Assembly (NCBI GenBank): GCA_016932385.1
Contig: JAFGCY010000085.1
Span: 1-52,113, forward strand
DNA from: a bacterium
GTDB lineage: Bacteria > 4484-113 > JAFGCY01
Direction of reading: 5' to 3'
DNA length: 52,113 nucleotides
The number at the start of each line of letters is the position of its first letter. Position 1 is the first letter of the stretch. Of the stretch, positions 25,172 to 32,126 are shown piece after piece. The translations under genes were made by a program, and so were the position numbers. The notes beneath the pieces were generated by a model. The model saw only the letters and a list, made by a program, of their open reading frames with translations, searched no databases and had not been told where the DNA came from.

Positions 25172-26172
25172 CAGGCCTCACCTCCCGGCGCGGGACGGTT
25201 CAGGGGGATCACCAGCGCGGCGCGGTCGACCGTCGGCGCGGCCCATTGGTTGTCAAAGGCGAGGAGCGGCGTCCCGTCGGCGGCAAGGAGTTCCGCCAGT
25301 TCCGGCGAGTAATCGAACCGCCCCAGGTCGACGAACAGCACCGCCGGCTGGCCGGGGGCGCTGACGATCGCGCCGCTGGCATCGGCGGCGAGGATCGCCG
25401 CGGCTTGCTCCGCGGTCAGCTGGTTTACGCATTGGCGCGGCACCCCGCGGAACGCGGGCGGCAGCGAGGGCTGGACCGCCGGATAGTCCGCCGTCACCGG
25501 CGGTTGCAGCTGGACCTGGTGCGTCTCGTTGAAACCGGTCAACACCGAAGCGCCGTAGCGGTGGAAGCGCTGCGTATAGAACCAGACTTCCTTAAACGCG
25601 TTGACGAAGTACTGCCAGTGCAGCACGACGACCAGGAAGACGAACAGCGCCCACAGCAGGAAATAGCCCCACTGGAACTGCATCCAGGGGATGCCCTGGC
25701 TGAGCTTGTAGCCGGTGTCGAACATCGCGATGATGTCGGGCGCGTTGCCCAGGCCCTTGTGGCTCATCACCGGATGGATCGCATCGAGCGGATCGAATTC
25801 CACGTACAGGAAGAATACCAGCACCACTACCCAGAACCAGCGCCAGAACTTCGGCTGGCGGCGCTGCCAGAGGCTGTAGCGCACCAGCGCGCCCGCCGCC
25901 CACCAAATGAAGGCGGCCACCGCCGGCAGCAGCAGCAGCAGTCCCGAGCCGGAGAAGACCAGCACGAACGCCTGGTAATCCGCCGGCTGGTTGTGGATGT
26001 CGTCGAACAGCTCCAGGTAGCGCGTGTAGGTCAGCACGCACAAAAACCACAGCACGGCCAGCGTGCCGTAGATGCGCCACCACTCCGCCGAGGTGCGGCC
26101 GAAGAACAGCCGCGCCATCGCGAAGTGCCGCGTCAGCTCGTGCCCGTGGTGGCCTGCGAATTTAGCCATCAC
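25171..26172 (-). CDS. Gene Z: four-helix membrane protein with a cluster-less NuoI-like C terminus
   Basis: 333 aa. Four predicted helices (about residues 33-50, 66-95, 112-130 and 165-190) are followed by a soluble tail. Within the tail, PPVTADYPAVQPSLPPAFRG matches the conserved segment before the first ferredoxin motif of NuoI (pattern PxTxxYPExxPxLPxxFRG), and LFVDLGRFDYSPELAELLAADG resembles the NuoI tail after the second motif. Between them one expects two CxxCxxCxxxCP motifs; there is only one Cys (RQCVNQLTAEQAAAIL). Position also fits nuoI, between nuoH and nuoJ. I infer a NuoI descendant that lost both [4Fe-4S] clusters and gained a membrane anchor. The match is by eye and needs a profile comparison. 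Start could also be the second Met at 26169. Confidence 0.6.
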   Translation of the reverse strand: MMAKFAGHHGHELTRHFAMARLFFGRTSAEWWRIYGTLAVLWFLCVLTYTRYLELFDDIHNQPADYQAFVLVFSGSGLLLLLPAVAAFIWWAAGALVRYSLWQRRQPKFWRWFWVVVLVFFLYVEFDPLDAIHPVMSHKGLGNAPDIIAMFDTGYKLSQGIPWMQFQWGYFLLWALFVFLVVVLHWQYFVNAFKEVWFYTQRFHRYGASVLTGFNETHQVQLQPPVTADYPAVQPSLPPAFRGVPRQCVNQLTAEQAAAILAADASGAIVSAPGQPAVLFVDLGRFDYSPELAELLAADGTPLLAFDNQWAAPTVDRAALVIPLNRPAPGGEA

Positions 26173-26199
26173 CGCGCTCCCGGTTGTTTACCAGTCCGT

Positions 26200-26688
26200 T
26201 CATTCCTCGTCTGTCTTTTCACTATCTTGTTTGCCCGTCGGCGCCGCGGCCGGCGGTGTTTCGATGTTATCAGCCGCCGGGGCCCGTTGGGGCGGCAGCG
26301 GCTGGTCGCTTAATTTGCTGGGGATGGCGAACCAGAAGAACAGCGCCGCCGGCACCAGCGGCAGAAAGATCATATACGTCAGCGGCCCGATGTTGGTAAC
26401 CAGCTGGTAGATCGACAGGCCCGTGCCGATCAGGGCGAAAAGCCACCAGAGGATCGCCGCCGCCGGCACGTCTCTGAGCCAGGGCGAGAAGTACTCGCGC
26501 CGGCCGAAGGGATGCAGCGGGATCACGCTGATCAAGAGACCCAGCACGATCAGCGTGATGTGGTTGAACCAGCTGACCGGGCAGCCCTTGGAGGTGAAGA
26601 AAATCCACAGGCCCCAGAGCAGGCCGCCGACCATGATTGTCTCGCCGAAGAAATACAGCACGCGCTGCCAGGGCTGAAGCTTGTTCAT
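26200..26688 (-). CDS. Gene Y: unknown four-helix membrane protein in complex I-like operon
   Basis: 162 aa with four predicted helices within residues 10-125 and a 35-residue charged, Pro-rich C-terminal tail (ending EKTDEE) probably on the cytoplasmic side. I recognise no family. It has one Cys (SKGCPVSWF) and His residues near helix ends (FNHITLIVLG, PLHPFGRREYF). Start overlaps the stop of gene X by 4 nt (ATGA type), so translation is coupled. It is a candidate extra subunit of the complex I relative. Confidence 0.75.
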   Translation of the reverse strand: MNKLQPWQRVLYFFGETIMVGGLLWGLWIFFTSKGCPVSWFNHITLIVLGLLISVIPLHPFGRREYFSPWLRDVPAAAILWWLFALIGTGLSIYQLVTNIGPLTYMIFLPLVPAALFFWFAIPSKLSDQPLPPQRAPAADNIETPPAAAPTGKQDSEKTDEE

Positions 26689-27197
26689 CGGACACCTCCT
26701 TGCAGGCGCTCGGTTGGTGCAGGCTTGATCATCGATTCAAGGCGGCCCTGTTCAAAATCAAATCCCTGCTTGACGATCGTATAAAGCAGCAGGTAGGCGA
26801 GCGCCGGTATATACAGGAAGAAACCGGCCAGCCCGGAAAACGGGTAGGACATGCTGGCGTTGCTAACTAACGGCAGCATGGTGTAGATCACCCACGCATG
26901 GAACAGCAGCATGCCCAGCCAAACCGGGATAGCGATGAACAACATCGTGCGCTGCCGCTTCCAGTACTCAATCACAATTTCGTTTTTCCAGATCGAGCCG
27001 GCGACGACAAGTAAGTTGATCAGGTGGAACAACAGGTTGAAGTCATTGGCCATGCCGGGATCGTCATGTACGAATGCGGAATAGAAACAGATATATCCGC
27101 AAAAGAACATGGCACCAAGGGATTTACCCTGGAAGGTGGATGTAATGGGGGCGTACCAGAAGTCGGCGTTTTTCTGGGTGGCAAACAAGCGCCTCAT
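26685..27197 (-). CDS. Gene X: unknown four-helix membrane protein in complex I-like operon
   Basis: 170 aa from ATG 27197 (MRRLFATQKNADFWY), fixed by AGGAGGTGG 7 nt upstream; the open frame beyond it runs into the repeat gap. Four helices are predicted, with His in FHLINLLVVAG and FHAWVIYTML and two Cys in MFFCGYICFY. No family recognised. The strong ribosome-binding site after a 250-bp repeat region suggests translation restarts here. X, Y, Z and J overlap or nearly so. Confidence 0.75.
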   Translation of the reverse strand: MRRLFATQKNADFWYAPITSTFQGKSLGAMFFCGYICFYSAFVHDDPGMANDFNLLFHLINLLVVAGSIWKNEIVIEYWKRQRTMLFIAIPVWLGMLLFHAWVIYTMLPLVSNASMSYPFSGLAGFFLYIPALAYLLLYTIVKQGFDFEQGRLESMIKPAPTERLQGGVR

Positions 27198-27450
27198 GTA
27201 ACTGCCACCTCCTGACCGAATGTAGGGACGGACGGCTGTCCGCCCTGGGCCGGTCTTAGACCGGCCCCTACAGGTAACTGACAACTGATAACTGAAAACT
27301 TATCGGACGCAGTCCCGCCTTGCGGGACCGCGCTACCACCCATTGGCCTTTGGCCTTTGGCCTCATTGCAGGCGACGCAGGCGTCGCCCCTACAGGTGCC
27401 TTTGGCCTGCACCCTTTGCCCTTTAACCTTTAACCTTTCCCCTCGCTTCA
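27198..27450. repeat. Repeat-filled gap inside the complex I-like operon
   Basis: Contains, in order: TGTAGGG...CCCTACA ends (27221-27272) around GGACGG and a perfect 10-bp palindrome GGGCCGGTCT-T-AGACCGGCCC; an AACTGACAACTGATAACTG tandem (27276-27298); copy 3 of the 32-nt repeat (27305-27336); GGCCTTTGGCCTTTGGCCT (27344-27363); GGCGACGC-AG-GCGTCGCC followed by CCTACA (27370-27393); and CCCTTTGCCCTTTAACC units (27411-27439). At least five repeat families are packed together. No gene is present. Confidence 0.85.
27305..27336 (+). repeat. 32-nt dispersed palindromic repeat, copy 3
   Basis: Identical over all 32 nt to the copy at 10097-10128 and to the reverse complement of 9875-9906, although 17 kb away. 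Confidence 0.9.
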
Positions 27451-28968
27451 TCACGACCACGTCACCTCCCGGCGCTTGAGCGGGTGGCGGCGGCGGACGA
27501 ACAGCACGCGCCAGGCCAGCCAGATCAAAAACAGCGCGAACACTACGGTCAGCACCGTGTAGCCCCAGAAGAAGGCGCGCTCGGCGGCCGTCAGCATCGT
27601 CAGCGCTTCCTTCGTCGTCACGACCATATAGTCGTATTTTTCCGTGTCCCAGATGCGGTTGGCGTTGAACCAGGGATGGCGGTTGACCACCCCGAGCGCG
27701 GTGATCGCCAGGGCGACCACGCTGGCCGGCAGTAAAAACTTCCAGGCGAAGAACATGATCTGGTCGATGCGGATGCGCGGCATCGTCGCCCGCGCCCAGA
27801 TGAAAAAGTAGACCAGGCCGTAGGTCTTGACCAGGAACCAGAACAGGCTGGTCAGCCACAGGCCGTCCGGGCCGAGGAACATCGGGCCCTTCCAACCGCC
27901 GAGGAAACAGACCGTCATGATCGCGCTGACCAGGAACACGTTGGAGTACTCGGAGACGTAGAACAGCGCGAAGCGCAGGCCGGAATACTCCACCAGGTAG
28001 CCGCCCAAGAGCTCGTTCTGCGCCTCGGGCAGGTCGAAGGGCGGGCGGTTCGTCTCGGCCAGGGCGATCACGAAGTAGATCACGAACGCCGGTAAGAGCG
28101 GCAGCGCCGCCCAGGTCATGGACTGGCGCTCGACGATCTCCGTGAGGTTGAGGCTGCCGGCGAAGAGCGCCACGCAGAGGAGGCTCATCAGCATCGGCAC
28201 CTCGTAGGTCAACAGCATCGCCGCCTCGCGCATCGCCCCGACCAGCGCGTACTTGTTGTTGGAGGCGTAGCCGCTCATGATGATCGCCACGAGGAACAGG
28301 GCGAAGTCGGCGATGATCAACAGCAGGCCGACGTTGAGGTCCTGCACCATGTAGTAGCAGTAATGCCCGCCGATGATCGCTACGCCGAACGGGATCACGA
28401 TCCAGGACAACAGCGCCGGCAGGTAGACCAGGATCGGCGCCAGCGTGAACAAAAAGCGGTCCGCGTTCAGGGGAACGACGTCTTCCTTGGTGAAGAGCTT
28501 CAGCGCATCGGCCAGGCCCTGGCGCCAGTAATAACCGAACATGTAGACCAGGTAGACGGCGAAGGCCAGGAACGTGCAGATTGCCGTGACGATGGTCAGC
28601 GTCCGCCCCGGCCAGAACACCGGCGTCCAGTATTCCAGGCCGTATAGGACGGCGGGAATCGCCAGCAACACGATGATCGGAATCATGAACCCGCGCAGCT
28701 GGCGCGTCGTAATATTGCCCAGGAAGTTCGGGCCGCGGCGCGACTGCATCCGGCCCAGCACGCGGCGCTCCCAGATCTGGATGCCGATCGTCAGTAAAAG
28801 CTCCAGCAGGAAGATGAACACCAGCGCGGTGACCAGCATCAGCGCGTTGGCCCAGAACGGGCCGAACCGCCAGCCCGGCACGGGCTCGGTGTTCAGCCAG
28901 ACCCGCAGAACCTCCCAGATGGTGTCGGCATCCTGGTAGGAGAACGCCTGCTGGAGAGCGAGGATCAC
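27451..28968 (-). CDS. nuoH: NuoH-like subunit with two-helix insertion
   Basis: 505 aa from GTG 28968, which overlaps the nuoD stop as GTGA. NuoH links the peripheral and membrane arms and shapes the quinone chamber. Family landmarks: ERRVLGRMQSRRGPN (66-81), DALKLFTKEDVVP, IADFALF, ASNNKYALVGAMREAAMLLTYEVP, AETNRPPFDLPEAQNELLGGYLVEYSG, and RATMPRIRIDQ. The acidic residues of the E channel are kept. Normally RRGPN is followed within a few residues by the LKLLxKE helix. Here about 64 extra residues (85-148) with two hydrophobic stretches intervene. The C-terminal 80 residues, with another helix and basic tail, are also longer than usual. Confidence 0.95.
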   Translation of the reverse strand: MILALQQAFSYQDADTIWEVLRVWLNTEPVPGWRFGPFWANALMLVTALVFIFLLELLLTIGIQIWERRVLGRMQSRRGPNFLGNITTRQLRGFMIPIIVLLAIPAVLYGLEYWTPVFWPGRTLTIVTAICTFLAFAVYLVYMFGYYWRQGLADALKLFTKEDVVPLNADRFLFTLAPILVYLPALLSWIVIPFGVAIIGGHYCYYMVQDLNVGLLLIIADFALFLVAIIMSGYASNNKYALVGAMREAAMLLTYEVPMLMSLLCVALFAGSLNLTEIVERQSMTWAALPLLPAFVIYFVIALAETNRPPFDLPEAQNELLGGYLVEYSGLRFALFYVSEYSNVFLVSAIMTVCFLGGWKGPMFLGPDGLWLTSLFWFLVKTYGLVYFFIWARATMPRIRIDQIMFFAWKFLLPASVVALAITALGVVNRHPWFNANRIWDTEKYDYMVVTTKEALTMLTAAERAFFWGYTVLTVVFALFLIWLAWRVLFVRRRHPLKRREVTWS

Positions 28969-30158
28969 CGGTCCACCTCCCCGATCATGATGTCGAGGCT
29001 GCCGAGGATCACGAACAGGTCGGCCAGTAAATAGCCGCGGCAAAGCTCGTCGAGCAGGTGCAGATGATACAGGCTCGGGCTGCGCAGGTGCAGGCGCGCC
29101 GGACCGGGGCCGCCCTCGCTGACGACACTCAGGCCCAGCTCGCCGCGCGGCCCCTCGACCGCGATGTAGGCTTCACCGGCGGGGACTTCGATTCCCTGGT
29201 GGGGCGAGCCGCCGTGCCCGCCATCCTCACCCGCACTGCGGGCAGGGCCGCCCGCGCCACCGGTTGTTGGCGCCAGGTGCGCGATGGCTTCCACGCACTG
29301 CGCGATGATCGAGAGGCTCTGGCGCATCTCCTCCATCCGCACTTGGTAGCGGTCCAGCACGTCGCCGTACTCGCCGACCGGCACGGAAAAACTCACTCGA
29401 TCGTATTGCAGGTAAGGTGCGTCGCGCCGGAGGTCGTGGTCCACCCCGCTGGCGCGCAGCACGGGCCCGCTGGCGCCGTGGGCCTGCGCGTAATCGCTGT
29501 TGAGCGTGCCGATCAGCTCGCTGCGGTTCACCCAGATCGCGTTGTCGCTGAAGAACTCCTCGAAGTGCTCCAGCGCTTCGCGCAGCCGGCCGCTGAACCG
29601 CGCCAGCCCGCCGTAGAACTCCGCCGGCGGCTCGCGGCGCACCCCGCCCGGCACGATCCAGCCATGGTGCCAGCGGTGGCCCGAGAGCAGCTCCAGCAGG
29701 TCGAGCCCCGGCTCGCGCTCCCGAAGCGCCCAGAACACCGCCGTGATCTGGCCGGCCTCCAGCCCCAGCTGGCCCCACCAGAACAGGTGGCTTAAGATGC
29801 GGCTCAGCTCCAGCACCAGCATGCGCAGCCATTGGGCGCGCACGCTGACTTCGATGCCGGCCAGCTGCTCGACGGCGGCGCTGACCAGGTAGTCGGCGTT
29901 GGCGCCGGCCAGCCACTCGCAGCGGCTGAGCAGCGCCGCGCACTGGGCGTAACTGCGCCGGGCACAGAGCTGCTCCACCCCGCGGTGCAGGTAGCCGATC
30001 TCGGGCGTGACGCGCTCAATCAGCTCGCCGTCGGCCTGGACCACCAGCCGCACCGGCGCGGGCAGGCTGGGATGCTGCGGGCCGACGGAATAGACCACCT
30101 TCTCGGTGAGGAGCGGGTCGTGGCGCAGTTCCAGGCGCCGGTCGGAGATGCGCGTCAT
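28965..30158 (-). CDS. nuoD: NuoD-like subunit with altered quinone site
   Basis: 397 aa, normal NuoD length. NuoD (49-kDa) forms the quinone pocket with NuoB. Here YSVGPQHPSLPAPVRLVV replaces the usual GPQHPSTHGVLRL, so the pocket His is Pro33. The pocket Tyr seems kept (Tyr70 in RRSYAQ). Other landmarks are EIGYLHRGVE, LRASGVDHDLRRDAPY, GEYGDVLDRYQVRMEEMRQS and the end GPRGELGLSVVSEGG...LFVILGSLDIMIGEVDR. The usual NYIRIGGV reads HGWIVPGGV. No CxxC Ni-Fe ligands are present, as expected for NuoD. Residues 300-328 form a Gly-rich insert that contains a palindrome. Start overlaps nuoC as ATGA. Confidence 0.95.
   Translation of the reverse strand: MTRISDRRLELRHDPLLTEKVVYSVGPQHPSLPAPVRLVVQADGELIERVTPEIGYLHRGVEQLCARRSYAQCAALLSRCEWLAGANADYLVSAAVEQLAGIEVSVRAQWLRMLVLELSRILSHLFWWGQLGLEAGQITAVFWALREREPGLDLLELLSGHRWHHGWIVPGGVRREPPAEFYGGLARFSGRLREALEHFEEFFSDNAIWVNRSELIGTLNSDYAQAHGASGPVLRASGVDHDLRRDAPYLQYDRVSFSVPVGEYGDVLDRYQVRMEEMRQSLSIIAQCVEAIAHLAPTTGGAGGPARSAGEDGGHGGSPHQGIEVPAGEAYIAVEGPRGELGLSVVSEGGPGPARLHLRSPSLYHLHLLDELCRGYLLADLFVILGSLDIMIGEVDR
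29205..29275. repeat. Gly-rich in-frame insert with palindrome inside nuoD
   Basis: The stretch codes for a Gly/Pro/Ala-rich segment just before VPAGEAYIAVEGPRGELG. It contains a perfect palindrome CCCGCA-C-TGCGGG (29230-29242) and nearby GGCGAGCCGCCGTGCCC. It resembles the palindromic inserts in nuoC, but I found no second identical copy. Confidence 0.45.
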
Positions 30159-31108
30159 GGTGCACCCCCGGAAGTGTTGTCATTATTGGAGTAGCGCGAG
30201 CCACCGTGCTCGCGATCATCATCCTGTTGGGGCGATCCCATCTGCGCCCGTTGCTCCTCCAGTTCCAGCTTGGTCATCGGCGTGCCGCGCTGGGCGGCGA
30301 GCGCCAAGCCCAGAAGCGCTTGCTCCTCGCGCGACTTCAAGAGCGCGCCGGCGTAATCCGGCCGCTTCGGCGGCTCATAATCGCGCCGGAGCGGGAAGCC
30401 GACGAACTGCTCGTCCAGCAGCAGGGGCGCCAGGTTGTCGTGACCGGCGAAGGGGATGCCCGTCATTTCGAAGATCTCGCGCTCGGCGAGGCCCGCCGCG
30501 GGCCAGATGTGGGAGAGGGTGGGATGCGCGGTAACGGGACCCGCCGGCGACGGTTCTCCGTCCGGCTGCCCAGCCCCGTCATCCTTATTGTACCCCGTCT
30601 GGGGCGAGGTCGGCGGTTCGTGATGGGTCGCGTCGCCGTTGCCGCTGGCCAGTTCCTCCAGCGCCGGCGCCTTTTCAAACGCATGCGAAGCCACCCCCAG
30701 CGCCGCCAGGTCGGCATCGACATCCACGGCCGCCGAAGGTTCGTCGTCCGTCGGGGCGGTACTTGTGCCGCCCTGGGAGCCATCCCGCCACGGCGGGACT
30801 CCCCTACCGGATGCAATCGCACCCGGCCAGTTCCATTTCAGCGTCAGTTGCGCGTGGCCGTGCTTCGGCGCGCGCAGAATCAGAAACAGCGCGAACCGCT
30901 CGGCGAGTTGGTTGTCGTCATTGGGCTTGGCGCCCAGGTGGTGCGCGGTGAAATCGATGAAGCGGGTGAACCCGTCGTTGCGCAGGTTTTTCAGCATCGT
31001 GATCAGATCCGACGTGTCCGTGACCAGCCCGCGGTGCTGGCGCGCGTCCAACAGCAGGGCATCGCCCCCCGCCGCGCGCACCAGTTGTTGCAGCCGGTCG
31101 TTAAGCAA
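30155..31108 (-). CDS. nuoC: NuoC-like subunit with about 95-residue inserted segment
   Basis: 317 aa. Residues 1-95 are the N-terminal half of NuoC, and from residue 190 the family continues with LSHIWPAAGLAEREIFEMTGIPFAGHDNLAPLLL...GFPLRRDYEPP. Between them lies a hydrophilic, low-complexity segment (about 96-190) rich in Gly, Pro, Asp and Ser. Part of it is coded by palindromes (30754-30803), one related to the 1-66 repeat. The C-terminal tail is also long and polar. The start is TTG 31108, overlapping the nuoB stop; GTG at codon 10 is an alternative. NuoC normally docks NuoD and contributes no cofactors. Confidence 0.9.
   Translation of the reverse strand: MLNDRLQQLVRAAGGDALLLDARQHRGLVTDTSDLITMLKNLRNDGFTRFIDFTAHHLGAKPNDDNQLAERFALFLILRAPKHGHAQLTLKWNWPGAIASGRGVPPWRDGSQGGTSTAPTDDEPSAAVDVDADLAALGVASHAFEKAPALEELASGNGDATHHEPPTSPQTGYNKDDGAGQPDGEPSPAGPVTAHPTLSHIWPAAGLAEREIFEMTGIPFAGHDNLAPLLLDEQFVGFPLRRDYEPPKRPDYAGALLKSREEQALLGLALAAQRGTPMTKLELEEQRAQMGSPQQDDDREHGGSRYSNNDNTSGGAP
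30754..30803. repeat. Two palindromes in frame inside nuoC
   Basis: GGGCGG/CCGCCC (30754-30759, 30768-30773) is followed at once by GGGAG-CCAT-CCCGCC-AC-GGCGGG-A-CTCCC (30775-30803), a nested hairpin. The ends GGGAGCCAT and CTCCCCTACC match the ends of the tandem array at 1-75. The insert keeps the reading frame and codes for a Gly/Pro/Trp-containing stretch. Confidence 0.75.
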
Positions 31109-31604
31109 GGTCCACCTCGCCTGATTTGATCGCGGCCGTCAGGCGGTTGATGCCGTCGATGATCTGCTCGGGGCGCGGCGGATCGCCGGGGATATACACG
31201 TTCACCGGCACGATCGCATCCAGCGGCTCGTCGAGCATATAGCTGTCGGCGAACAGGCCGCCGCTGATCGCGCTCGCCCCGCAGGCGATCACGAAGCGCG
31301 GCTCGGCCATCGCCTCGTAGAGCCGGCGGATCACCGGCGCCATCCGGTGGTTGACCACGCCGGCGACGATCATCAGGTCCACCTGGCGCGGGCTGGGCCG
31401 GTAGACTTCGGCGCCGAAGCGCGCGATGTCCGCCTTGGGCCCGACGGCGTGGTAGAGCTCCAGCGTGGTGTAGTCCAGGCCCAGCATCAGCGGCCAGAGG
31501 CTGTGCGCCACGGCCTGGCGGATCAGCCGTTCGATGGCCGTCGGCTGGGGCTCGCCGCCGATCGCGCGGCGATGGGCACCGTCGTCCCCGCGCGCTAGAC
31601 CCAT
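31101..31604 (-). CDS. nuoB: NuoB-like subunit lacking all four cluster N2 cysteines
   Basis: 167 aa. NuoB normally holds [4Fe-4S] cluster N2, the last electron carrier before quinone. The fold motifs are clear: SLWPLMLGLDYTTLELYH, RFGAEVYRPSPRQVDLMIVAG, NHRMAPVIRRLYEAM, EPRFVIACGASAISGG and VPVNVYIPGDPP. Compared with the canonical GLACCAIE, GSCANxGG and VPGCPP, the four ligands are replaced by Tyr45, Thr46, Ser111 and Asp141. The lone Cys108 is at a non-ligand position. I checked the first site in the nucleotide sequence and the frame is open and intact, so this is not a sequencing frameshift. The protein cannot bind N2 in the known way. Start overlaps nuoA by 10 nt. Confidence 0.93.
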   Translation of the reverse strand: MGLARGDDGAHRRAIGGEPQPTAIERLIRQAVAHSLWPLMLGLDYTTLELYHAVGPKADIARFGAEVYRPSPRQVDLMIVAGVVNHRMAPVIRRLYEAMAEPRFVIACGASAISGGLFADSYMLDEPLDAIVPVNVYIPGDPPRPEQIIDGINRLTAAIKSGEVDLA

Positions 31605-31996
31605 TCCAGCGCCCCCTTGCGGTACGCGTAGGCCCAGCCGATGATCAGGATGCCCAAAAAGACGAACATCTCCGTCAGCGCGCTGGGACCGATCGGGGTG
31701 AAGACGATGTTGTTGTCGCCGAAGACCAGCAGGCGGAACGAGACCGCCCAGGGGAAGATGAAGATCACGTCCACGTCGAACATCAAAAACACGATCGCTA
31801 GGATGTAGAAGCGGATGTTGAAGCGCAGCAGCGCGTCGCCCAGCGCCCGCGCGCCGGATTCATAGGTCAGGCGCTTGAGCATCGACGGGCGCGCAGCTGG
31901 CCGGTAGAGCGCCGCCAGCGCGAAGGCCAGGCCCAGCACGCAGGCCCCGCCCAACAGGAACAGCGCCACCCAGTTGTATTGGCCGGTCGTAATCAT
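31595..31996 (-). CDS. nuoA: NuoA-like subunit
   Basis: 133 aa, three membrane helices, first gene of the operon. Family pattern: LTYESGARALGDALLRFNIRFYILAIVFLMFDVDVIFIFPWAV, then FVFLGILIIGWAYAYRKGALEWV. The usual YECG reads YESG, so the loop cysteine is Ser. Acidic residues in FDVDVIF are kept. GAAGG lies directly against ATG 31996. The 5' leader of about 65 nt holds GCCCGCGGGC palindromes. Confidence 0.94.
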   Translation of the reverse strand: MITTGQYNWVALFLLGGACVLGLAFALAALYRPAARPSMLKRLTYESGARALGDALLRFNIRFYILAIVFLMFDVDVIFIFPWAVSFRLLVFGDNNIVFTPIGPSALTEMFVFLGILIIGWAYAYRKGALEWV

Positions 31997-32069
31997 CCTT
32001 CGTTTCCGCCCGCGGGCGACTTAGTCTATAGACGTCCAAAACCGCCCGCGGTTAACACGGCAAACGAAT

Positions 32070-32098
32070 ATTATAGGTGTAGTCCGGGCGATTGCCAG
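32070..32098 (-). promoter_or_regulatory. Promoter of the complex I-like operon
   Basis: On the minus strand CTGGCA (32093-32098), a 17-nt spacer and a perfect TATAAT (32070-32075). Transcription would start near 32063. The leader to nuoA (31997-32063) has two CCGCCCGCGG blocks that can form alternative hairpins. Confidence 0.7.
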
Positions 32099-32126
32099 CG
32101 CGACGGAGGGGCGATCCGCCCGCCGG

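Noticed and set aside
25171..27197. Genes X, Y and Z as a normal nuoI plus accessory genes
   Set aside because: None contains the CxxCxxCxxxCP motifs required for a functional NuoI.
31101..31604. Frameshift or sequencing error as cause of missing NuoB cysteines
   Set aside because: The four sites are spread over the gene, the frame and flanking motifs are intact throughout, and each site shows a different substitution.
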